Positions 33,169 through 40,758 of a stretch of 47,853 nucleotides of DNA are shown piece after piece (position 1 is the stretch's first letter; each line of letters begins with the position of its first letter). The notes under the pieces were generated by a model. That model worked only from the letters and a program-made list of their open reading frames with translations. It searched no databases and was not told the DNA's origin. A program made the translations under genes and the position numbers. This stretch comes from CAYNCE01 sp964522515 (lineage in GTDB: Bacteria > Patescibacteriota > Patescibacteriia > UBA2196): positions 1 to 47,853 of the forward strand of contig CAZFWC010000004.1 in assembly GCA_964522515.1 (NCBI GenBank). The letters run 5' to 3'.

Positions 33169-33210
33169 TCGCCGAAGCTAGAGTTTTTTTAGTGTTGAAG
33201 CAAAGGAGGA
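33169..33210. repeat. 42-bp palindromic element copy 5
   Basis: TCGCCGAAGC ... GCAAAGGAGGA, same layout and length as the other copies, with an internal TAGAGTTTTTTTAGTG loop. It lies just downstream of the U32 peptidase gene. Confidence 0.65.
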
Positions 33211-33228
33211 TTAGGCGATTTAATTATA

Positions 33229-34521
33229 TCATTTTTTAATTATTTTATAAACTTCATCATTGACTCTAACTAATTTATTTATTTTAATCGCCACAACATT
33301 ATTTTGTTCAGCTTTTTTAATTTGTTTGTGATTAATTTCCATTGATTTAATTTTTTGTCGCAATATTCCTGTTGTCGGACCTTGAATAAAAATTTCATCT
33401 TTAACTTTTAAAACTTTTTTGGCTTGAATTTCAATTTCAGCAACAGAAATTTTTGAATAAAAATGTTTTACTTTTCCAATATGAATTTTTTTTTCAGTAG
33501 CTTGACTGCCGTAACTGTGAGTCCATTGATTTATTGGTTTTCCTAAATAAAATCCATTTGAAAATCCACGATTGTACACTGATTTTAATTCTTGCATTAA
33601 TTCTTTTTTTAAATTTTCAAACTTTATATTTGCATTTTTTAATTCCTTAATTTCTTCCTTTTTCAATTTCTTTTTATTTTTTAGATTAAAAATATTATCA
33701 AAATAATAATCAATAGCTTTACGATAAACTTTTGTTACAACAAATACATATTCTGGACTTCTATTTCTGCCTTCAATTTTAAAACTGGAAATTCCTGCTT
33801 TAATTAATTTTTCAATAAAAGGTAAAGCGCACAAATCTTTAGGACTTAAAATATAATCTTCGCCAATTTCAAACTCACTACTGCCAAAAACTTCTTTAAT
33901 CAAATATTTTCTACGACAAGATTGCAAACACTCGCCTCGGTTTGCTGATTTATTGTAATTAAATTGAGACAAAAAACATCTGCCAGAAATTGAAACGCAC
34001 ATTGCTCCGTGAATAAAAATTTCCAGGTGAAGCCTGCCCTGAGCGAGCGGAGCGAGTCGAAGGGTCTTATTAATTTTTTTAATATCTTCTAAACTACACT
34101 CCCTTGCTAAAATTATTCTTTTCACTCCTAAATTTTTATAAAATTCAACTGCTTTGGAATTGGACACGCTTGCTTGCGTGCTTAAATGAATTTCCAAATT
34201 TAATTTTTTCGCAATTTGTAAAACAGCTAAATCCCAACAAATTATTGCGTTAACTTTTGTCATTTTTGCTTTTTTTAATAAATTTTCAACTTTGCTTAAT
34301 TCTTGTTCATAAATAATTGTGTTTAAAGCTAAATATGTTTTTATATTATTTTTGTTGCAAATTTTAGTAATCTTTTTTAAATCACTAACTTTAAAATTTT
34401 TTGCTCCAGCCCGCATATTAAATCCTTGAATTCCAAAATAAACTGCGTCAGCCCCACCTTGAATCGCAGATTGCAAAGAAGTAAAATCTTGAATTGGAGA
34501 TAAAAGTTCTGGTTTTTTCAT
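33229..34521 (-). CDS. U32-family peptidase / RlhA-type protein
   Basis: About 430 residues. It begins MKKPELLSPIQDFTSLQSAI with a TIM-barrel GGADAVYFGI motif, and has the U32 signature EIFIHGAMCVSISGRCFLSQF followed by the cysteines ANRGECLQSCRRKY that bind an Fe-S cluster in relatives. Members include PrtC-like proteases and RNA-hydroxylation proteins RlhA/TrhP; which applies is open. Residues about 153-163 (RLAPLAQGRLH), directly before the signature, are coded by a palindromic insert. I use ATG 34521; a GTG at 34542 would start inside a neighbouring inverted repeat. Confidence 0.88.
   Translation of the reverse strand: MKKPELLSPIQDFTSLQSAIQGGADAVYFGIQGFNMRAGAKNFKVSDLKKITKICNKNNIKTYLALNTIIYEQELSKVENLLKKAKMTKVNAIICWDLAVLQIAKKLNLEIHLSTQASVSNSKAVEFYKNLGVKRIILARECSLEDIKKINKTLRLAPLAQGRLHLEIFIHGAMCVSISGRCFLSQFNYNKSANRGECLQSCRRKYLIKEVFGSSEFEIGEDYILSPKDLCALPFIEKLIKAGISSFKIEGRNRSPEYVFVVTKVYRKAIDYYFDNIFNLKNKKKLKKEEIKELKNANIKFENLKKELMQELKSVYNRGFSNGFYLGKPINQWTHSYGSQATEKKIHIGKVKHFYSKISVAEIEIQAKKVLKVKDEIFIQGPTTGILRQKIKSMEINHKQIKKAEQNNVVAIKINKLVRVNDEVYKIIKK
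34037..34064. repeat. Palindromic insert in U32 gene
   Basis: CCCTGAGCGAGCGGAGCGAG, then TCGAAGGG: an imperfect palindrome of GC-rich DNA with CCCT...AGGG ends in an AT-rich gene. It resembles widespread CPR repeats of the CCTGAGCGAG...CGAAGG type. Confidence 0.7.
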
Positions 34522-34537
34522 TTTTTGATGTTTAGTT

Positions 34538-34646
34538 AGCACACGAATTTCCAGAAGTTAAAAAGTAAATGATTTTACTTTTTAACCAGAATAAACCAGA
34601 ATTTAAATTCGCGTCAATTTTAGGTAATTCTGGTAATTCGTGTGCT
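34538..34646. mobile_element. 109-bp MITE-like element
   Basis: Terminal inverted repeats AGCACACGAATTTCCAGAA (34538-34556) and TTCTGGTAATTCGTGTGCT (34628-34646) match over 19 bp with one mismatch. Inside is a second perfect palindrome, GTTAAAAAGTAAA with TTTACTTTTTAAC. No ORF. It fills the gap between the AlkD-like and U32 genes. Fragments with ACACGAAT / ATTCGTGT lie around 36916 and 37303. Confidence 0.6.
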
Positions 34647-34649
34647 ATT

Positions 34650-35357
34650 TTATTTTTTTAATTTTAAATAATATTTTCTTTTTTTCTCTGGCAATTTTTC
34701 AATTGAATACCTTAGAGTTGTCCTTGGCATTTGCAAAACATATTTATTTAAAAATTTAATTAGTTCTTGTTCGTCGCGTTTACCAATTTCACGCAACATC
34801 CAGCCAACTGCTTTATGAATTAAATCGTGTTTGTCTTTTAATAAAATTTTAGAAATTTTTATTGTGTGTTCAAATTTATTTTGATAAATAAAAGCAAGTG
34901 TGCTAATAATTGAAATTCTGCGTTCCCACAAATTTTTTGAACGCACGAGATTATACAAAACTTTGCTGTTTTTATTTAATAAAAAATCTCCAACAATATT
35001 TGGCGCAGATAAATCCACCAAATCCCAATTATTAATTTTTTTAGTATTTTTTAAATAAAAATTAAAAATTTCTTTTTTAAATTTTTCATCTGCTTTTTTA
35101 AATTTCTCTACTAAAATCAAAATCCCGACTAATCTGTATTCGTGAATTTTTGAATTTAAAAGTTTTTGAATATTATTTAAACTTGTTTGCTTAAAATATT
35201 TTTTAACAATTTCTCTTTGCTTTGGCGCAATAATTCCTAAAAAAATATCACCTTCCCCATATTCTCCTTTGCCAGTTTTAAAAAATTTTTGCAAAATTTT
35301 AGCTTTAGCTGGATTTTTTAAATTATTTAATTCTTGAGATATTATTTGATACAACAT
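34650..35357 (-). CDS. DNA alkylation repair protein, AlkD-like
   Basis: 235 residues of HEAT-like helical repeats. The family motif NNWDLVDLSAPNIVG carries the conserved Trp and Asp; LWERRISIIST and AVGWMLREIGKRD follow as in AlkC/AlkD glycosylases, which remove bulky or positively charged alkylated bases without base flipping. I start at ATG 35357 (MLYQIISQELNN); the longer reading frame begins inside the tRNA gene and is not credible. It follows the tRNA-Ser on the same strand. Confidence 0.85.
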   Translation of the reverse strand: MLYQIISQELNNLKNPAKAKILQKFFKTGKGEYGEGDIFLGIIAPKQREIVKKYFKQTSLNNIQKLLNSKIHEYRLVGILILVEKFKKADEKFKKEIFNFYLKNTKKINNWDLVDLSAPNIVGDFLLNKNSKVLYNLVRSKNLWERRISIISTLAFIYQNKFEHTIKISKILLKDKHDLIHKAVGWMLREIGKRDEQELIKFLNKYVLQMPRTTLRYSIEKLPEKKRKYYLKLKK

Positions 35358-35371
35358 AATTTTTTGACTTG

Positions 35372-35400
35372 TCAGCCGAAGCCTTGGCGTAGGTTGGCGG
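35372..35400. repeat. Palindromic repeat abutting the tRNA 3' end
   Basis: AGCCGAAGCCTTGGCGTAGG followed by TTGGC forms an imperfect hairpin. It begins at the encoded CCA of the tRNA gene and may have inserted there; it resembles GCCAACC...GGCTTCGGC repeats known to me from CPR genomes. Confidence 0.5.
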
Positions 35401-35486
35401 AGGAGGCGAGATTCGAACTCGCGGTTCCAAAAATTCGGAACTTCACTTTTCGAGAGTGACCTGTTCAACCGCTCCAGCACTCCTCC
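35395..35486 (-). tRNA. tRNA-Ser (anticodon CGA)
   Basis: Minus strand. Acceptor GGAGGAG pairs with CTCCTCC, discriminator G, then an encoded CCA. Anticodon stem TCACT/AGTGA encloses loop CTCGAAA with anticodon CGA, reading UCG. A long variable arm GTTCC...GGAAC and T-arm GCGAG TTCGAAT CTCGC confirm a class II serine tRNA. Its first 22 bases overlap the 3' end of the flippase gene on the same strand. Confidence 0.95.
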
Positions 35487-36901
35487 GTTTTTGTTTTTAT
35501 AAATTTTTCAATTAACTCTTTTTTTAAAGCGCCATTTAAATAAATTATTATCAAATAAATTAATCCTCCCAAAATCACAGAAAATAATAATCCAAAATTT
35601 GTCAAATACAAAATCATAAACATAACAACACTTGCGAATAAACTTTTTAAGCAAACTGTAAAATTTGTTTTAAATTTAAGTGTTTTTTTAATCATTAACC
35701 AAGATGCAATTAAAATAAAAAATTCTACGATAACAGTGACAACTGCAGCAGCATAAAATGAATATTTAGGAATAAAAATAAAATATAAAACAAGAGCTGA
35801 TACAGCGGCAAAAATATAATATTTCATCATTTGTTTTTGTTTATTAATCGCAACAACAGCAAAAGTTGAAAGGTGAGCTAAGAAAATTATTCCTGTGGCA
35901 ATAATTAAAATCTGCAAAATCGGAACTGATTCTATAAATTCTTTTCCTGCAATTAAATTGATAATTGGATTAGCTAACGCGAGCATGCCAAAAATCATTG
36001 GCCAAATAATAAGAGAGAATCCATCAAACGCTTTTTGAAAAATGCGTTTAAAATCTTTTAAATTATTTTGCGAAAACGCGCGTGACAAATGCGGTGAAAC
36101 CAAACCCATAAAAATCGCTGGAAAAGCAATTAAAACTTCTAAAATTTTATAAGGCGCTCCGTAAAGTCCAACTGTTTGAGCTGGATAATAAAGCGAAAGA
36201 ATAATTGTGTCAGCTTTAAAATAAAACATTGAAAAAATCATATAAGTTGCAATTGGCCAAGATTTTTTTAAAATATTTTTCCAGATTTCTTTGTCAAACG
36301 CAAATTTAAAAGCCAATAATTTACGCGCAAAACTAAAATTAATTAAAAAATGGATTGACAATCCAATAACTACTGCCCACAAAATCGCTAAAAAGCCAGC
36401 ATCAAATTTAATTACTAAAATTGTTAATCCTAAATATATAATTTTACCAACAATTTCCGCAACAGCAGCGTATTTTGTTTTCATTTCTTTTTGAAACAAA
36501 GCAACAATTAACTGATCTAACATCATTACAAAAACAGAAATTGAAATAATTAAAGCGCCAAATTTTACAAGCAAAGGATAAGGGAAAAACCAAATTAAAC
36601 TGCTAGCTAAAATCATTAAAAACAATCCTGATACAAAACGAATTGTAAAAATATTGCTGTAAATTTTTTTCTGGTCAACTCCTTCTCTGCCAAGTTCATT
36701 AATTGTAATTAAATACAAACCCAAATCTCCGATTACTGAAAAGAAAAATAAATAAGCAAAAATTGTTGTAAAGTATCCAAATCCTTCAGTTCCTAAATAT
36801 CTAGCTAACAAACCTAAAATTACTACCCCAATTGCTGAGCCAGTGAATTTCCCAAAAGTATGGATTATTGTGTTGAATGTTATTTTTTTTGTTAAAGACA
36901 T
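35465..36901 (-). CDS. Oligosaccharide flippase (polysaccharide transporter family)
   Basis: A 478-residue protein with about 12-14 hydrophobic helices, a Wzx/MurJ-like (MOP superfamily) architecture: N-terminal NTIIHTFGKFTGSAIGVVILGLLARYLGTEGFGYF is the typical first helices of polysaccharide flippases. It should move lipid-linked glycans across the membrane; the glycosyltransferase operon at 19-24 kb could make its substrate, though it is 12 kb away. Its last seven codons (EECWSG and TGA) are formed by the 5' part of the tRNA-Ser gene. Confidence 0.85.
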   Translation of the reverse strand: MSLTKKITFNTIIHTFGKFTGSAIGVVILGLLARYLGTEGFGYFTTIFAYLFFFSVIGDLGLYLITINELGREGVDQKKIYSNIFTIRFVSGLFLMILASSLIWFFPYPLLVKFGALIISISVFVMMLDQLIVALFQKEMKTKYAAVAEIVGKIIYLGLTILVIKFDAGFLAILWAVVIGLSIHFLINFSFARKLLAFKFAFDKEIWKNILKKSWPIATYMIFSMFYFKADTIILSLYYPAQTVGLYGAPYKILEVLIAFPAIFMGLVSPHLSRAFSQNNLKDFKRIFQKAFDGFSLIIWPMIFGMLALANPIINLIAGKEFIESVPILQILIIATGIIFLAHLSTFAVVAINKQKQMMKYYIFAAVSALVLYFIFIPKYSFYAAAVVTVIVEFFILIASWLMIKKTLKFKTNFTVCLKSLFASVVMFMILYLTNFGLLFSVILGGLIYLIIIYLNGALKKELIEKFIKTKTEECWSG

Positions 36902-36984
36902 TTTGAGCCACCCAAATTAAACACGAATAAATATTCGAATTTTTACGAATTTTATAATTTGATTTTAGCATTTTAAATTAAGCT

Positions 36985-37036
36985 TGACCATGTTAAATCC
37001 AGCAAAGCTGGTTCGCCTATAGCGAAATTTAACATG
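36985..37036. repeat. Three-way-junction palindrome
   Basis: Outer arms ACCATGTTAAAT and ATTTAACATGGT enclose two small hairpins, CCAGC AAA GCTGG and TTCGC CTATA GCGAA. The folded shape would be a cruciform with two sub-loops. It ends beside the -35 of the promoter at 37038. Confidence 0.65.
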
Positions 37037-37037
37037 G

Positions 37038-37066
37038 TTGACAAAAAATACAGAATTTGATAGAAT
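37038..37066 (+). promoter_or_regulatory. Promoter of small peptide gene
   Basis: TTGACA (37038-37043), 17-base spacer, TAGAAT (37061-37066), leaving a leader of about 45 bases. Confidence 0.7.
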
Positions 37067-37118
37067 ACAAACAATAGAAATTATTCATTAAACATTTATT
37101 TAAAAAGAGGAGAAAATT

Positions 37119-37217
37119 ATGAACTTTGCATTTGGATTAATGGTAGGTACAGCTCCAAAAATTTGTCGAGAAAATAAAAGAAATGTTGTTTATTTTAAAT
37201 ATGAGAAAGATGAATAA
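37119..37217 (+). CDS. Small peptide, 32 aa
   Basis: ATG at 37119 follows AAGAGGAG, seven bases away, in a leader from the strong promoter at 37038-37066; TAA at 37215-37217 precedes a hairpin terminator at 37250. The peptide MNFAFGLMVGTAPKICREN plus a KRNVVYFKYEKDE end has a mildly hydrophobic start, one cysteine and a charged tail. It may be a tiny membrane-associated or regulatory peptide. It matches nothing I know. The complete unit makes it credible although very short. Confidence 0.55.
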   Translation: MNFAFGLMVGTAPKICRENKRNVVYFKYEKDE

Positions 37218-37249
37218 AATTCCCTAAATTATTTTTTTGTTGTATTATT

Positions 37250-37281
37250 AAGGTACTCTTTATTGAGTGCCTTTATTTTTT
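37250..37281 (+). terminator. Terminator of small peptide gene
   Basis: AAGGTACTC TTTATT GAGTGCCTT, a 9-bp stem with one G-T pair, then TTATTTTTTTTAT. Confidence 0.75.
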
Positions 37282-37338
37282 TTATAAATTTTTATTCGGA
37301 TAAATTCGTGTAAAAACTTTTTTATTAAAACAACAAAA

Positions 37339-37365
37339 TGGCTCCACGCAAGAACGATGGAGCCA
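37339..37365. repeat. GGCTCCA palindrome upstream of smc
   Basis: TGGCTCCA and TGGAGCCA enclose CGCAAGAACGA. It lies ten bases before the smc ATG. Sequence relatives form the insert in the GH57 gene (26380-26456). Confidence 0.7.
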
Positions 37366-37375
37366 ACCACTATTT

Positions 37376-39670
37376 ATGTTCCTAGAAAAACTAAAAATAA
37401 ATGGTTTTAAATCCTTTGCTCACAAAGTTGATTTGGAATTTAAACAAGGAATTACCGCAATTGTTGGACCAAACGGATCTGGAAAATCAAATGTAGCTGA
37501 CGCAGTGCGTTGGGTTTTAGGTGAGCAAAGTTTAAAACTTTTGCGCGGAAAAAAATCAGAAGATGTAATTTTTTCAGGAAGCGACAAAAAAGCTCGCTTG
37601 GGAATGTCAGAGGTTTCTTTGTATTTTAATAACTTTAAAGACAAGGCAAATATTGGAATGTCAGAAATTTGTATCACACGAAAACTTTATCGCAACGGAG
37701 ACAGTGAATATTTAATTAACAAACAAAAAACTCGTTTATCAGATATTCAAATGATTTTGGCAAAAATTGGAGTAGCAAGAACCAGCTATTCAATTATTGG
37801 ACAAGGAATGATTGATAATTTTATTCTAGCTTCTCCGCAAGAAAGAAAAGAATTTTTTGAAGAAGCTTCTGGTGTTAAACCTTTGCAAATCAAGCAAGGA
37901 CAAACTTTAAACAAATTAGAACACACGGAAGAAAATTTAGAAACAGCCACAATTCAGCTTAAAGAAATCACACCGCAATTAAATTCTTTAACCAGACAAA
38001 TTAAACGCTTAGCGCAAAGAACAGAAGTTGAATTAAAATTAAAAGATTTGCAATTTAAATATTATAGCGTGATTTGGAATGAAATTAATAGTCAGTGGAA
38101 AAATAAAAATAATAATTTAAAAAAAATAATTACAGAGCAAGAAGAAATTCAAAATAAAGTGTTAAAATTTCAAAAACAGTTAACTGATTTAACAAAAGAT
38201 AATATTAAATCAGGCGTTGTTTTAAAATTGCAAGAAGAATATCAAAATTTAATTAATCAAAAGATAAAATTAAACCAAGAATTGTCTGATTTAAAAATTA
38301 AAGCTGTGAGTGAAGTTCAAAAAAAAGTTAATGAAAAAAATATTTCGTTTGAAGTTGGGCAGAAAGTATTAAAAATATTAAACGAAATAGAAGAGTTAAA
38401 AATAAAAATAAAAAATGCTTTAAATAATAAAAAATTAGATGAAGTTGAAAAAATATTTCAAGAACAAAATAAAATTTTAGAAAAATTAAACAAAATTTTA
38501 GAACCTTACAAAAATGAAGAAAAAATTGATAATTTAAAACAAACTAATTCTTTTAAATCCAACAAAACTGAAATTTTATTAGAAACAAAATTATTTAGCA
38601 AAATAAAAGAGCTTGATGAAAAAATTAATAATATTCAGGAAAAAATTAAAAAAGAAAATAATAAAGAAAAACAAGATCGTTCACAAATTTGGCAAATTCA
38701 ACAAAATTATCAAACAGAACAACAAAATTTAAATTCTGTTTCAAATCAAGTTAATAATTTGCGTGTGGAATTAGCGCGACTAGAAACAAAAAAAGATGAT
38801 TTAGAGCAAGATATAAAACAAGAATTAGATTTTGATGTTAAGCAGGGTTTTAAAACCCAGCCTAGTCTAAACGAAGAAAAAAAACGCGAAAAAATTACAG
38901 AAATTGCAAAATTAAAACACCAATTAGAATTAATTGGCGGAATTGATCCTGAAGCGCAAACAGAATATAAACAAATTAAACAACGCCACGATTTTTTATC
39001 AAGCCAAATTAATGATTTACAAAACTCAATGAATGCTTTGGAAAAATTAATCTTAGAACTTGATGAAAATATTAAAAAACAATTTGAAATTAGTTTTAAA
39101 ATTATTGATAATGAATTTCAAAAACATTTTAAAACTTTATTTGATGGCGGAAAATCTCGTTTACTTTTAATTAAAGGCGAAAAAAAAGTTGAAGAAAATG
39201 TTTTTGTAAATGAAAATAACGAGGAGCTTGGTCGCCGTAGTGATAAAGAGTTGTTAGAGAACGAAGGCGACAAAGCCACAAAAATAAAACAAAGACTAAA
39301 ACAAAATATGTATTCTGGTGTTGAGATTGAAGCAACTCCTCCTGGTAAAAAATTAAAATCAATTAATATGCTTTCTGGTGGTGAACGAGCAATGACATCA
39401 ATTGCATTATTATGCGCGATTATTTCTCCAAATCCGTCACCATTTATTATTTTAGATGAAGTTGACGCTTCACTTGATGAAGCAAATTCAATTCGTTACT
39501 CAGAAATTATTCAACAACTTTCGCGCAAATCCCAATTTATAATTATTACTCACAACCGCGCTACAATGGAAAAAGCAGATATTCTTTACGGAATTACAAT
39601 GAAGGACGACGGGGCGTCAACTGTTTTGTCATTAAAATTAGAAAGCGCGGAAAAATTTACTAATCGGTAA
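37376..39670 (+). CDS. smc: SMC-like chromosome segregation ATPase, short form
   Basis: Starts MFLEKLKINGFKSFAHKVDL with Walker A GPNGSGKSN (31-39), as in bacterial SMC; ends with signature LSGGERA (666-672), Walker B FIILDEVDASLDE and the D-loop, then QFIIITHNRATMEKAD. It has 764 residues where typical bacterial SMC has about 1150-1200. The middle is coiled coil (about 200-590) and I find no recognisable globular hinge. Two palindromic inserts are translated: GFKTQP near residue 494 and GRRSDKELLENEGDK at 619-632. It likely acts in chromosome organisation or repair; no scpA/scpB are next to it. Confidence 0.88.
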   Translation: MFLEKLKINGFKSFAHKVDLEFKQGITAIVGPNGSGKSNVADAVRWVLGEQSLKLLRGKKSEDVIFSGSDKKARLGMSEVSLYFNNFKDKANIGMSEICITRKLYRNGDSEYLINKQKTRLSDIQMILAKIGVARTSYSIIGQGMIDNFILASPQERKEFFEEASGVKPLQIKQGQTLNKLEHTEENLETATIQLKEITPQLNSLTRQIKRLAQRTEVELKLKDLQFKYYSVIWNEINSQWKNKNNNLKKIITEQEEIQNKVLKFQKQLTDLTKDNIKSGVVLKLQEEYQNLINQKIKLNQELSDLKIKAVSEVQKKVNEKNISFEVGQKVLKILNEIEELKIKIKNALNNKKLDEVEKIFQEQNKILEKLNKILEPYKNEEKIDNLKQTNSFKSNKTEILLETKLFSKIKELDEKINNIQEKIKKENNKEKQDRSQIWQIQQNYQTEQQNLNSVSNQVNNLRVELARLETKKDDLEQDIKQELDFDVKQGFKTQPSLNEEKKREKITEIAKLKHQLELIGGIDPEAQTEYKQIKQRHDFLSSQINDLQNSMNALEKLILELDENIKKQFEISFKIIDNEFQKHFKTLFDGGKSRLLLIKGEKKVEENVFVNENNEELGRRSDKELLENEGDKATKIKQRLKQNMYSGVEIEATPPGKKLKSINMLSGGERAMTSIALLCAIISPNPSPFIILDEVDASLDEANSIRYSEIIQQLSRKSQFIIITHNRATMEKADILYGITMKDDGASTVLSLKLESAEKFTNR
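38841..38863. repeat. GGTTTTAAAACC palindrome in smc
   Basis: AGGGTTTTAAAACCC with flanking bases; the same 17-base stretch occurs in ligA at 47378-47397 and codes GFKTQP in both. Confidence 0.65.
39231..39271. repeat. 41-bp palindromic element copy 6 (in smc)
   Basis: GTCGCC (39231-39236) ... GGCGAC (39266-39271), with AGTGATAAAGAGTTGTTA inside; matches the intergenic copy at 30323-30363. Translated in frame. Confidence 0.75.
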
Positions 39671-39692
39671 AATCACGAGCCTGTCCTGAGGA

Positions 39693-40637
39693 CTACAAAC
39701 TTAAAAAATCAAGATATTCTTTTTTATATTTAAACCCGTTTTTTTTTGCAAGTTTCTCAAGTCCTTTATCAAATTGGCTACCATATTGAGTTGGTCTTGT
39801 GCGACGCCAAGCAAGTTCTTTTGAAAGCCCTAAATTTTCAGCTACTTTTCTTAAAATATATTTTTGGTGACTATTTTTACCTTGTGAAATACTGCCAGAG
39901 ACAATTTCACTAGGTGAATTTTTTAAACTTGAATTAATTTGCATTCCAGCTAAAATTGTTTCTTGCGAAAAAAATGGCACTAACATTTTTAATCCAGAAT
40001 GTTTTTCTAAAGCTAAATCACGCAAAATATCTCCTTGCCACGCGATTTTTCCTAGTTGTTCCCAGCACAATTTATTAATATTATTTGTTTTATAATATTT
40101 ATTTCCACCAGCATAAATTTGTTCTGTGCCCAAACCAGTTAAAAAATATTTTAAATTATCTTTTTTAACTTCAGAAATTGCTTGCCACAAAGCAGTTGCA
40201 ATTCCAATGTGCACAGGATCTTTTCTATTAATTATTTTTATTACTTGAGGTAAAATTTTAGCTAGTTCATCTAAACTAGTTTTTTTAATTTTTAAATCTA
40301 AATTTAATTCTTTTGAAGCAGAAATTGCTCGCTCTAAATCGTGCGGATCTGCTAAATCATCACAATCTAAAACTGATAAATAACAAGTAAAATTTAATTT
40401 TTTTTGTTTGGCTAAAAAAGCCAGTAAAGTTGAATCAACTCCACCAGAAAATAAAATGCCAAATTTTTCATCTGGAATTCGTTTTTCAAAAGCAATTAAA
40501 ATTGATTTTTTAACTAATTCAATTGCTTTTTTTTCATTAGAAATAATTGATTTTTTATTCACTTCTTTTTTAATTTTTGCAATTTCATTTAACCAATCTT
40601 TTTCAGAATGAATTTTGTTTTTAGGTAAATCAAACAT
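39693..40637 (-). CDS. Asparagine-synthase-like ATP pyrophosphatase
   Basis: 314 residues with the PP-loop SGGVDST of the AsnB synthetase domain (near residue 65), then DCDDLADPHDLERA and KYFLTGLGTEQIYAGG. The N-terminal glutamine amidotransferase domain is missing, so it cannot be a normal glutamine-dependent asparagine synthetase; it may use free ammonia or act on another acid, as some archaeal and CPR stand-alone domains are thought to. A promoter on the minus strand is at 40690-40718 and its leader is the SD/anti-SD hairpin repeat. Confidence 0.8.
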   Translation of the reverse strand: MFDLPKNKIHSEKDWLNEIAKIKKEVNKKSIISNEKKAIELVKKSILIAFEKRIPDEKFGILFSGGVDSTLLAFLAKQKKLNFTCYLSVLDCDDLADPHDLERAISASKELNLDLKIKKTSLDELAKILPQVIKIINRKDPVHIGIATALWQAISEVKKDNLKYFLTGLGTEQIYAGGNKYYKTNNINKLCWEQLGKIAWQGDILRDLALEKHSGLKMLVPFFSQETILAGMQINSSLKNSPSEIVSGSISQGKNSHQKYILRKVAENLGLSKELAWRRTRPTQYGSQFDKGLEKLAKKNGFKYKKEYLDFLSL

Positions 40638-40651
40638 AAAAAATTTTGTCT

Positions 40652-40690
40652 CCCCTCCTTTTGAAGGAGGGGCTGGGGGTGGTTAATAAA
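40652..40690 (-). repeat. SD/anti-SD hairpin repeat upstream of Asn-synthase-like gene
   Basis: On the minus strand TTTATTAACCACCCCCAG, CCCCTCCTT (40664-40672) and AAGGAGGGG (40652-40660), as at 2260-2298. AAGGAGG ends 16 bases before the ATG. The transcript start predicted from the promoter falls at the repeat's own first bases. Confidence 0.75.
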
Positions 40691-40718
40691 TCCTATTTCC
40701 ATTTTACCGTTTTGTCAA
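40690..40718 (-). promoter_or_regulatory. Promoter of Asn-synthase-like gene
   Basis: Minus-strand TTGACA (40713-40718), 17-base spacer, TAGGAT (40690-40695). Confidence 0.6.
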
Positions 40719-40719
40719 T

Positions 40720-40748
40720 AAAAATAAAACCCCGCTCATTGAACGGGG
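40720..40748 (-). terminator. Terminator of the HEXXH protein gene
   Basis: On the minus strand CCCCG and CGGGG arms with a short loop (40730-40748), followed by TTTTATTTTT. Confidence 0.6.
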
Positions 40749-40758
40749 ATAAATAAAA

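Noticed and set aside
35358..35480. N-terminal extension of the AlkD-like protein
   Set aside because: The extra 41 codons run through the tRNA-Ser gene and a palindromic repeat and match nothing in the family; the ATG at 35357 fits relatives.
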